Below are positions 41,006-48,989 of a stretch of DNA of 64,000 bases, piece after piece. The translations under genes and the position numbers were made by a program. Below the pieces are notes generated by a model. It saw only the letters and a list, made by a program, of their open reading frames with translations. It did no database searches and was not told where the DNA came from. The stretch's first letter is position 1. Each line of letters starts with the position of its first letter. The stretch comes from Ideonella sp. (GTDB lineage Bacteria > Pseudomonadota > Gammaproteobacteria > Burkholderiales > Burkholderiaceae_C), in NCBI RefSeq assembly GCF_016702655.1, contig NZ_JADJDO010000016.1, forward strand, positions 87,202-151,201, in the 5' to 3' direction.

Positions 41006-42499
41006 TCACTCCCAGGACATCAGCGAAAGGTCGTTGGCGAAGATCGGAGTCTCCTTCCACAGGCCCCTCACCTTCTTGTTTGCCACCGTGATGAACTGCG
41101 GCTGGTACAGGAAGGCAGCGACGGCGTCGTTGGCGATCATCTTCTGCGCCTCGCCCAGCAGCTTGGCTCGCTCTGCCGTGGTTGGCGCGTTGTTGATCTG
41201 GTCGAAGAGCTTGTTGAACGCCGGATTGGTGTAGCCCCAGTAGTAGTCGGGCTTGGCGAAGTTGCCGAGGTCGAAGGGCTCGACGTGCGAGATGATCGTG
41301 AGGTCGTAGTTCTTGTTCTTGTACACGCCGTCGAGCCACTGCGCCCATTCGACGTTCTCGATCTTGGCCACGATGCCGACCTTGGCGAGCTGCGCGGCGA
41401 TGACCTCGCCGCCCTGGCGCGCGTACCCCGGCGGCGGCAGCTTGAGGGTGAGTTCGAGCGGCGTCGCCACGCCGGCCTCCTTGAGCAGCGCCTTGGCCTT
41501 GTCGATGTTGAACGGGTTGACGCCGGTCGTGTCCACGTAGCCCAGCGCGCCCGGAACGTAGTGGCTGCCGATGGGCGCGCCAAGGCCGTCGCCGGCGCCT
41601 TCGATGACCGCCTTGCGGTCGATGGCGGCGGCGATCGCGCGCCGCACGCGCACGTCGTCGAGCGGCTTCTTCTTGTTGTTGATGGCGAGAATGGTCTTCG
41701 CGCGCGTACCGGCGATGATGACCTGGAAGCGCCCGTCGGCCTTGATCTGCTCGAGGCTGCGCGCCGCGGTGACGCGCGGGAAGGCGTCGACGTCGCCCGA
41801 CAGCAGCGCCGCGACCTGCGCCGCCGGGTCGCTGATGAAGCGGAACGTCACCTTGGCGAGCTTGATCGACGCCGCGTTGCGATAGCCCGGCCAGCGCACC
41901 AGCGTGACCGACGAGCCCTTGGCCCAGTTCTCGAGCTTGAACGGCCCCGTGCCCACCGGCTGCGTAGCGTTGGTCGCGCTGCTCTTGGGCTCGACGATGA
42001 TCGCGGTCGCCTGGCCGAGCAGGAACAAGAGGTCGGGCTCGATCGTCTTCATGCCGATCACGACCGTGGCCGGGTCGGGCGCGCCGATGAATTCCATGCT
42101 CTGGAACAGGCGCTTGTCCTTGTTGGTGCTCTTCTCGCCGGCGGCGCGCTCGAACGAGTACTTCACCGTCTGCGAATTGAACGGCTCGCCGTTCTGGAAC
42201 TTCACGTCCTTGCGCAGCTTGAAGGTCACCGTCTTCAGGTCGGGCGAGACTTCCCAGCTCTCGGCGAGCAGCGGCTTGACGTTGCCGTCCGAACCGATCC
42301 TCGTCAGCGTCTCGAACACGTTGTAGAGCACGATTTCGGCGATCGCCGAGGCCGCGCCGGCGGTCGGGTCCAGGCCCGGCGGCTCGAGCGCCATCGCGAG
42401 CACCATCGTGTCCTTCTTCGATTGCGCCTGGCTGGCCAGTGGCAGGCCGGATGCCGCCAGGGCGGCGGGGAGCAGGGCAAGGGTTCTACGCTTGAGCAT
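41006..42499 (-). CDS. Peptide-type ABC transporter substrate-binding protein
   Basis: 497 residues from ATG 42499, with GGAGG nine bases upstream. Signal peptide MLKRRTLALLPAALAASGLP then LASQAQ. Family 5 binding-protein motifs: LESWEVSPDLKTVTFKLRKD-like region, FQNGEPFNSQTVKYSFERA, VGTGPFKLENW and LDDVRVRRAIAAAIDRKAV. Binds peptides, glutathione or similar amides. Downstream of ATPase F and upstream of the amidase, all leftward. Confidence 0.94.
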   Translation of the reverse strand: MLKRRTLALLPAALAASGLPLASQAQSKKDTMVLAMALEPPGLDPTAGAASAIAEIVLYNVFETLTRIGSDGNVKPLLAESWEVSPDLKTVTFKLRKDVKFQNGEPFNSQTVKYSFERAAGEKSTNKDKRLFQSMEFIGAPDPATVVIGMKTIEPDLLFLLGQATAIIVEPKSSATNATQPVGTGPFKLENWAKGSSVTLVRWPGYRNAASIKLAKVTFRFISDPAAQVAALLSGDVDAFPRVTAARSLEQIKADGRFQVIIAGTRAKTILAINNKKKPLDDVRVRRAIAAAIDRKAVIEGAGDGLGAPIGSHYVPGALGYVDTTGVNPFNIDKAKALLKEAGVATPLELTLKLPPPGYARQGGEVIAAQLAKVGIVAKIENVEWAQWLDGVYKNKNYDLTIISHVEPFDLGNFAKPDYYWGYTNPAFNKLFDQINNAPTTAERAKLLGEAQKMIANDAVAAFLYQPQFITVANKKVRGLWKETPIFANDLSLMSWE

Positions 42500-42548
42500 G
42501 GTCGGTTCCTCCGGTCGGTTCGAAACAGGGGCGGTGCGGGAGTTTGCC

Positions 42549-43550
<1,002 letters not shown>

Positions 43551-43588
43551 GGGGAGGGCCGAAGAGTGAGAGTCGCAGGCGTGCCCGT

Positions 43589-44026
43589 TCAGCCGCCCAG
43601 GAACTGCCGGCAGAACGCATCGATGCCGAGCACTGGGCACAACCCCGGCGCGCCGGCCAGCGCGAGCAGGTCGCGGTCGCCGGACACGAGCGCGCGCGCC
43701 CGGCCGGCGATGGCTAGGTGCAGGAACGGCAGGTCGAACGGGTCGCGGCACGCGGGCGCGGCCGGCGGCGGAGCGGGGATGTGCACGACCTCGACCCACG
43801 GTATGACATCCGCGAGCAGCTCTTCCTGTTCGTCAGCGGAGAGCCGGAACTTCGGGTAGGAGAGCACGCGCACCAACTCCTGTGCCGTCGCGGTGCTGCC
43901 CAGCGGCACGAAGCGGCCGGACTGCCAGCCCGCGCGAACGCGCCCCGCCGGCCCGCCGCGAAACACCAGCGCCGACAGCACGACGTTGGTGTCGAGCGCG
44001 ACGCGCGGCGGCGCCTTGGCGGTCAT
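43589..44026 (-). CDS. PIN-domain toxin of an AbrB/PIN pair
   Basis: 145 residues of the 'putative toxin component, PIN family'. First acidic motif RVALDTNVVLSALVFRGGPA, second RDPFDLPFLHLAIAGRARAL and third VSGDRDLLAL, so the three or four metal-binding acids are in place. Its ATG at 44026 overlaps the antitoxin stop (ATGA). Sits between hsdM and ATPase F. Confidence 0.9.
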   Translation of the reverse strand: MTAKAPPRVALDTNVVLSALVFRGGPAGRVRAGWQSGRFVPLGSTATAQELVRVLSYPKFRLSADEQEELLADVIPWVEVVHIPAPPPAAPACRDPFDLPFLHLAIAGRARALVSGDRDLLALAGAPGLCPVLGIDAFCRQFLGG

Positions 44027-44352
44027 GCGCGACGCGCCGGCTTCTTGCGCGCTGCAGGCTTGTCGCCAGGGGCCACGCCTGCCGTGTACACGGCGGCAGG
44101 CTCCGCCGCCACGGCTGCCGCGCGACCGACCGCCCCCGAGCGTGCCCAGGCCACGGCATCGGCCATGTCCGTCTCGCCCAAGCCGAGCGCGGCCAGCTTG
44201 GCGCGCACCGCGTCGCCGCGCTGGATGCGCACCGGCGTCAGCACGATCTGCCCCTCGTGCACCGCGACGTCGAAGTAGTCCGCAGCGCCCACCGCCTGCA
44301 CGGCAGCCTTGGGCAGCGTAAGCTGGTTTTTGGAGGTGAGCTTGGCGAGCAT
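44023..44352 (-). CDS. AbrB/SpoVT-type antitoxin
   Basis: 109 residues from ATG 44352. The swapped-hairpin DNA-binding motif is LAKLTSKNQLTLPKAAVQAV at the N-terminus, followed by YFDVAVHEGQIVLTPVR. The C-terminal part is Ala-rich and ends KPAARKKPARRA, which could bind DNA or the toxin. The frame runs further upstream, but a promoter with operator ends there. First gene of the pair with the PIN toxin. Confidence 0.88.
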   Translation of the reverse strand: MLAKLTSKNQLTLPKAAVQAVGAADYFDVAVHEGQIVLTPVRIQRGDAVRAKLAALGLGETDMADAVAWARSGAVGRAAAVAAEPAAVYTAGVAPGDKPAARKKPARRA

Positions 44353-44367
44353 CGCGAATCCCGGGAG

Positions 44368-44406
44368 TAAGGTTTCCTTACTATAGCAAAGTCGGACCGC
44401 CGGCAA
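44368..44406 (-). promoter_or_regulatory. Promoter and palindromic operator of the AbrB/PIN pair
   Basis: On the minus strand TTGCCG (44406-44401) and TATAGT (44385-44380) form a -35/-10 pair with a short 15-base spacer. The perfect palindrome TAAGGAAACCTTA (44380-44368) begins at the last -10 base, where a bound antitoxin would stop initiation. It gives the pair its own transcription inside the island. Confidence 0.6.
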
Positions 44407-44413
44407 TCGAAAC

Positions 44414-45928
44414 TCAATCCCCCGCCGCCGCCCGCGCCTCGCCCAGGTCCGCGGCAATCAGCCTGAACTGCTCCAACGCCGCCTCGAGATCGTCCACGAT
44501 CTCCTGCGCGATCACCTCCGGCGGCGGCAGGTTGTCGCTGTCGGCCAGGCTGTCGTCGCGCAGCCAGAAGATGTCGAGGCTGGCCTTGTCGCGCGCCATC
44601 AGCTCGTCGACCTCATACGCGCGCCAGCGCCCGTCGGGCTTCTCGGCGCTCCAGGTGGCCTGGCGCTGGTGCCGGTTGGCCGGGTTGAACAGAGTCACGA
44701 ACTCATCCAGATCCGCGCGCTTCAGCGGGTTGGTCTTGAGCGTGAAGTGCTTGTTGGTGCGCAGGTCGTAGATCCAGAGCTTCTTCGTCCACGGCGTCTC
44801 GCTGGCCGGCTTCTTGTCGAAGAAGATCACGTTGGCCTTCACGCCCTGCGCGTAGAACAGGCCCGTGGGCAGGCGCAGCAGCGTGTGCACGTCGCACTCG
44901 TGCAGCAGCTTGCGGCGGATGGTCTCGCCGGCGCCGCCTTCGAACAGCACGTTGTCGGGCACCACCACCGCCGAACGGCCAGGGCCATGAGGGCCGTGGA
45001 CCTTGAGCAGCGTCTTGATGTGCTGCACGAAGTTGAGCTGCTTGTTGCTGGTGGTCGCCCAGAAGTCGTCGCGTTCGACGATGTCTTTTTCGGTCGAGGT
45101 CCTGCCGTCCTCGCCGACGATCATCGTGCTGCTCTTCTTGCCGAAGGGCGGATTGGCCAGCACGATGTCGAAGCGCTCGCCGGGGTCGGCCGCCAGCGCA
45201 TCGGTCACGCGCACCGGCACGCTCTTCTCCGAGCCGATGCCGTGCAACATCAGGTTCATCGCGCACACGCGCGCCGTGGCCTGCACCAGCTCCCAGCCGC
45301 GGAAGGCGCCTTCCTTCAGGTGGCGCTTCTCGTCGCGGGTGAGGTTCAAGTTGTGCTGCGTGAGGTACTGGTGCGCGGTGAAGAGAAAGCCGCCGGTGCC
45401 GCAGGCCGGGTCGCAGACCGTCTCGCCGGGCTTGGGCGCGATGCAGTCCACCATCGCCTGGATCAGCGCGCGCGGCGTGAAGTACTGGCCGGCGCCGCTC
45501 TTCGTGTCTTGCGCGTTCTTCTCCAGCAGGCCCTCGTAGGCGTCGCCCTTCACGTCGGCGCCCATCGAAGACCAGTCCTCGGCGTCGATCAGGTCGACGA
45601 TCACGCGCCGCAGCTTGGCCGGGTCCTGGAACTTGTTCTGCGCCTTGCCGAAGATCAGCGCCAGCGTGCCCTTGCCCTTGCCAAGCTCCTCCAGCGTGTG
45701 GCGGTAGTGGTCGAACAGCGCATCGCCGTCGCGGGCCAGCAGCGCGGGCCAGGCGTAGGGCGCGGGGATGGGGCTCGGCTGGTTATGCGGCGGGCGGCTG
45801 CGCTCGTCGGCCATCTTCAGGAACAGCAGGTAGGTGAGCTGCTCGACGTAGTCGCCATAGCTCATGCCGTCGTCGCGCAGGACGTTGCAGTAGTTCCAGA
45901 GCTTCTGGACGAGGGTGGAGGTGTTCAT
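44414..45928 (-). CDS. hsdM: Type I restriction-modification system methyltransferase subunit
   Basis: 504 residues from ATG 45928. N-terminal helical domain (LVQKLWNYCNVLRDDGMSYG), then the gamma-class N6-adenine methyltransferase: motif I VCDPACGTGGFLFTAHQYL and catalytic motif IV IVLANPPFGKKSS. SAM-dependent; acts with HsdS. The start overlaps the stop of the HEPN gene (ATGA). No defect is visible. Confidence 0.96.
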   Translation of the reverse strand: MNTSTLVQKLWNYCNVLRDDGMSYGDYVEQLTYLLFLKMADERSRPPHNQPSPIPAPYAWPALLARDGDALFDHYRHTLEELGKGKGTLALIFGKAQNKFQDPAKLRRVIVDLIDAEDWSSMGADVKGDAYEGLLEKNAQDTKSGAGQYFTPRALIQAMVDCIAPKPGETVCDPACGTGGFLFTAHQYLTQHNLNLTRDEKRHLKEGAFRGWELVQATARVCAMNLMLHGIGSEKSVPVRVTDALAADPGERFDIVLANPPFGKKSSTMIVGEDGRTSTEKDIVERDDFWATTSNKQLNFVQHIKTLLKVHGPHGPGRSAVVVPDNVLFEGGAGETIRRKLLHECDVHTLLRLPTGLFYAQGVKANVIFFDKKPASETPWTKKLWIYDLRTNKHFTLKTNPLKRADLDEFVTLFNPANRHQRQATWSAEKPDGRWRAYEVDELMARDKASLDIFWLRDDSLADSDNLPPPEVIAQEIVDDLEAALEQFRLIAADLGEARAAAGD

Positions 45929-46353
45929 GGCTTTGCGATCGGTGGCAGCGCCTCGACCTTGGCGGCCACGTTGCGGCAGGCGGCGATCAGATCGGTGACG
46001 ATGCGCTCGTCGATATTGAGATCGCCCTCGTACTCGCCGAGGTTGCGCAAATCGTGGCATTTGGAGAGCACGCGCCAAACCTCGGGGCCCAGCCCCAGCG
46101 TGTGCGGCAGCAACTGAAAGACGATGTAGCGGTTGCTCGAGCGGTAACCGTGCCAGCGCAGCGCGGCGAAACACAGGGCGTGTGCCGCGTTGTAGCCCAG
46201 ATCGAACCGACTCTCGAGCGACAGCGTGGCGATGCCGGCGTCCTTCAGACGCGCCAGGCCGGAACGCTTGAGGCCGGCGAACTCCATGGCATCGGGTGGT
46301 TCCGCTCTCAGCGGCTTGCCCGCGCCACAGAGGTTCTCAAAGGCCGAGGGCAT
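45925..46353 (-). CDS. HEPN-like protein paired with a nucleotidyltransferase
   Basis: 142 residues, all-helical. The stretch NAAHALCFAALRWHGYRSSN and CHDLRNLGEYEGDLNIDERI resembles the HEPN-superfamily proteins found next to MNT nucleotidyltransferases. The strict RX4-6H motif is not obvious; the RN..EYEG motif of this subgroup takes its place. It overlaps its partner gene upstream by 17 bases and hsdM downstream by 4. Probably a toxin or its structural equivalent. Confidence 0.75.
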   Translation of the reverse strand: MPSAFENLCGAGKPLRAEPPDAMEFAGLKRSGLARLKDAGIATLSLESRFDLGYNAAHALCFAALRWHGYRSSNRYIVFQLLPHTLGLGPEVWRVLSKCHDLRNLGEYEGDLNIDERIVTDLIAACRNVAAKVEALPPIAKP

Positions 46354-46999
46354 CCTCGCCTCCGATCAGCCACAGCTTGGGCTGAGCCAGCACGCGGGTC
46401 GCGAACGCCTCTTTGCGCTTGACGCGCCTGGCCAGTTCCTGAGTCGTGTAGATCGTCGGGTTGACGGTGCGGCCGAGGCGGTGGCTCACCGCTTCCAGTT
46501 GCGCGTACAGGTCGGAATAGGCCAGGTCGTCGCTGACCAGCATCAGATCGATGTCGCTCGACGCCGTGTCCTCCCGCTTCGCGACCGAGCCATAGACGAA
46601 CGCGGCGCGGATGCGCTCGGCCAGCGGCGCCAGCGCCTCGCGCAAAGGCTCGGCCAGGCCGACCGTCTTCTGCACGATGCTGCACAGCTCGGCGTAGATC
46701 GGCGCTGCGGGGTTGGCCTGAAAGTGCTTCTGGTTGCCGACCGCGCGTGCCGTGACCAGGCCGCTCTGCTCCAGGCGGGCCAGCTCGCGCTGCACGGCTC
46801 CGGAGCCCGCACCCGCCAGGCCGATCAGCTCGGTGGCGTAGAAGCTGCGGTCGGGTTGGCCGAACAGCCATGCCAGGACACGTTGCTGTGTGCCCGAGAA
46901 CAGCGCGTCCGCGAGGCCTGTCGAGTGCGCATTGCGTGGCCGTGCTGAGGCCTTTCTGTTCATACCCATAATGGGCATGAGCATACCCGAATTGGGCAT
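46337..46999 (-). CDS. Nucleotidyltransferase with N-terminal winged helix (MNT type)
   Basis: Up to 220 residues. N-terminal winged-helix region VLAWLFGQPDRSFYATELIG then AVQRELARLEQSGLVTARAV; C-terminal minimal nucleotidyltransferase with FVYGSVAKREDTASSDIDLM, the GSX10DXD catalytic signature. The start may be at 46999 or at 46963; both ATGs sit in tandem operator repeats and neither has a good ribosome site. The HTH suggests it represses its own unit. It follows hsdS by only 13 bases. Confidence 0.85.
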   Translation of the reverse strand: MPNSGMLMPIMGMNRKASARPRNAHSTGLADALFSGTQQRVLAWLFGQPDRSFYATELIGLAGAGSGAVQRELARLEQSGLVTARAVGNQKHFQANPAAPIYAELCSIVQKTVGLAEPLREALAPLAERIRAAFVYGSVAKREDTASSDIDLMLVSDDLAYSDLYAQLEAVSHRLGRTVNPTIYTTQELARRVKRKEAFATRVLAQPKLWLIGGEDALGL

Positions 47000-47000
47000 T
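46961..47000 (-). promoter_or_regulatory. Tandem palindromic operator at the nucleotidyltransferase start
   Basis: Two 19-base imperfect palindromes, CATACCCATAATGGGCATG (46961-46979) and CATACCCGAATTGGGCATT (46982-47000), are repeated with a 21-base period, about two helical turns. They cover the first codons of the gene at 46337-46999. A winged-helix protein binding here would control the second half of the restriction-modification operon separately. Confidence 0.55.
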
Positions 47001-47012
47001 CAGCCGGCGCCC

Positions 47013-48325
47013 TCACGAGCCCTGAAACGCCTTGGCCAGCACCGCCTGCCGCAGCGCCTGCGCGCGCTTCAGGTTCGCATCGACCTCGGCCTCGACCTCG
47101 CGGACGATGGAGAGGCGGCGGTCGACTTCGGCGACGGTCGATGCCTGCACCGTCAGCGGTGGTGCAATCGTCGGCCAGACCAACATACGTTCCGCCGTCA
47201 GATGCAGGATTCCGACACCCGGAGCAAGCCTCGCGAACTGCCCGCTGAGGGCTGTATGCAGGAAGAAGTAGTACGCGAACTCGTGGCTCAGTAGATCCGG
47301 CCGGCATCGAACTCGGATCAGGGTCTTCTGATAGCAGGCGCCCGGAATCTCATCTCGCCAGATGGCGGGCTTCCCGACCTCATGGGCACTCCTGAGGCTT
47401 CCGCGAGCAGGAGGTCGCCATTGGCCAAGCGGTATCGGGCCGCGTTGGGAAACCCCATCGACTTGACATCGTTGAGGTCGAGCCCTTGCCAAGTCACATT
47501 GGCAGCGCGGACATAGGGGATCGGATTCGCATCTGCCGCGTGCACCGGGGCACGCTGCTGGCCGAGCTGCACATCGGCCAGTTCGTGAAGCGGTACGGGT
47601 CGCCAGTCGGCCTCGGTGCCCGCCCACTTCCCCGAGAAAGCCTCGCCGAGTGTTGCAGCCAAGTACCGATCAAGGTTGGCCTTGACGCGCTTGAGGTTGG
47701 CGACGGCTTCGTCGAGGCGGGAGAACTGCTTTTCGATTTCGGCGACGATGCGGCGCTGGTCGTCCAGATCGGGCAGCGGAATCTCGCACTGCTCAAGGAA
47801 GGCAGCCCGGACGCGCTTCTGGCCGACCGCGCCGGTCATGTGGTGTGCAGCCTCTGCGCGGAAGCCGACACTCGACACGAAATGATAGACGTAGTGCGCA
47901 TCAACGCCCGCCCGCGGGCGAAGCACATGAAACTCGGTCGAGCCGCAACCAACGCCGTTGCGAAGTCCACGCGCAACGGCCATCTTGCCGTTCTCCATGC
48001 ACGGCGTGATCTTGGCGAAGAGCACGTCGCCTTCGCCGAACGTGGTGTAGCCTTTCTTGACGTCACCAAACCGCCGGACGGCGTTTGCGTCCATGCGGCC
48101 CGAGCCAGCTTCAACAGCCGCCATCGGAACGAAGGACACCACCAGATCATCGGATAGCACAGCGCGATCAGCGCGCGGATTCAACTCGACCGCTTCGATG
48201 AGCGGAACGACGCGGGTCGTGGCCGTGATCGGTTCCGCCACCGCGTGCACGCCACCAACTCCCGATCCAACTCGTCGATCACCTTCTGCGACGGCCGCGC
48301 CGGCGGTCTGCTCCACGCCGTTCAC
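47013..48325 (-). pseudogene. hsdS: Type I restriction-modification specificity subunit, frameshifted
   Basis: The first frame (GTG at 48325) encodes the first target-recognition domain (ITPCMENGKMAVARGLRNGV, then STEFHVLRPRA), the central conserved helices (DDQRRIVAEIEKQFSRLDEA) and the start of the second domain, up to NGDLLLAEASG. A single missing base near 47390 shifts the frame; restoring one A (GGAAGTGCC instead of GGAGTGCC) gives SAHEVGKPAIWRDE and continues to the second helical repeat AEVDRRLSIVREVEAEVDAN. No homopolymer or repeat is present at the site, so slipped-strand phase variation is unlikely. Without HsdS the enzyme should be inactive unless the truncated half works. Confidence 0.85.
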
Positions 48326-48335
48326 CGCGCCACGC

Positions 48336-48680
48336 TCAGGGTTGCGCTCTCAGCAGCGATTCGACCTCTTTGAGCAAGACGGGAATCTTCTCGGCAATCG
48401 TGCTCCACACGATGCGGTGGTCGATCAGGTCGTAGCCGTGGATGAGCACGTTGCGGAAGTCGACGATCTGCCGGTGGCTGCCAATGCGCGCAGCCGTCTC
48501 CGGGTCCAGGCGGGTGAGCCGACTGACGGCCTCGCCGATGATCTCGAAATTGCGCTCCACAGCCTGTCGCAGCATGCGGTCGCGGTCGTAATCCTCGAGC
48601 GTGCGGCCCTGCGCCAGCTCGCCGATGTAGGCCGCGGCGTCGCGGATGTCCTCAAGCAGCTTGGGCGTCTTCGGGCGCAT
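48336..48680 (-). CDS. hepT: HepT-type HEPN ribonuclease toxin (DUF86)
   Basis: 114 residues. The HEPN active motif RNVLIHGYD fits RX4HXY, in which the Tyr is the AMPylation target of the antitoxin. Upstream helices (LLEDIRDAAAYIGELAQGRT, RNFEIIGEAVSRL) match the family. It overlaps the end of mntA by 29 bases and is followed after 10 bases by hsdS. All toxin residues are kept. Confidence 0.93.
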   Translation of the reverse strand: MRPKTPKLLEDIRDAAAYIGELAQGRTLEDYDRDRMLRQAVERNFEIIGEAVSRLTRLDPETAARIGSHRQIVDFRNVLIHGYDLIDHRIVWSTIAEKIPVLLKEVESLLRAQP

Positions 48681-48978
48681 ACACGAGCCGGCGCGTCTCG
48701 TTGACGGCGGCGATGAAGTATGGATTGCGCAGCGATCCGGCCGTCACGAGGTCGACCGGGCGCCCGTAGAGGGCTTCGAGCGATTCCTTCAGGCCGAAGT
48801 AACGGTCGAACAGCCGCGCCGAGTCATCGTCGAACTCGACCAGGAAATCGACGTCGCTGCGCGTGGGGTCGAAAGCTCCGGTGGCCGCCGAGCCGAACAG
48901 GTCCAGCCGCCGCACGCCGAACCGACGGCACAGCTCCGAAAGCTCAGCCTGCCGTAGATCGAAGGTGAGGCTGCTCAT
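48652..48978 (-). CDS. mntA: MntA-type nucleotidyltransferase antitoxin
   Basis: 108 residues from ATG 48978. The catalytic signature is LFGSAATGAFDPTRSDVDFL, with GS and DVD eleven residues apart, followed by VEFDDDSARLFDRYFGL. It should AMPylate HepT to silence it. It starts 11 bases after hsdR. The longer frame on this strand is a shadow of hsdR. Confidence 0.92.
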   Translation of the reverse strand: MSSLTFDLRQAELSELCRRFGVRRLDLFGSAATGAFDPTRSDVDFLVEFDDDSARLFDRYFGLKESLEALYGRPVDLVTAGSLRNPYFIAAVNETRRLVYAPEDAQAA

Positions 48979-48989
48979 GGTGCGAGCGA

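Noticed and set aside
48200..48325. Second frameshift near the hsdS N-terminus
   Set aside because: Another frame gives a protein-like stretch (PSQKVIDELDRELVAC), but two compensating shifts would be needed and the first frame stays open, so the evidence is too weak.
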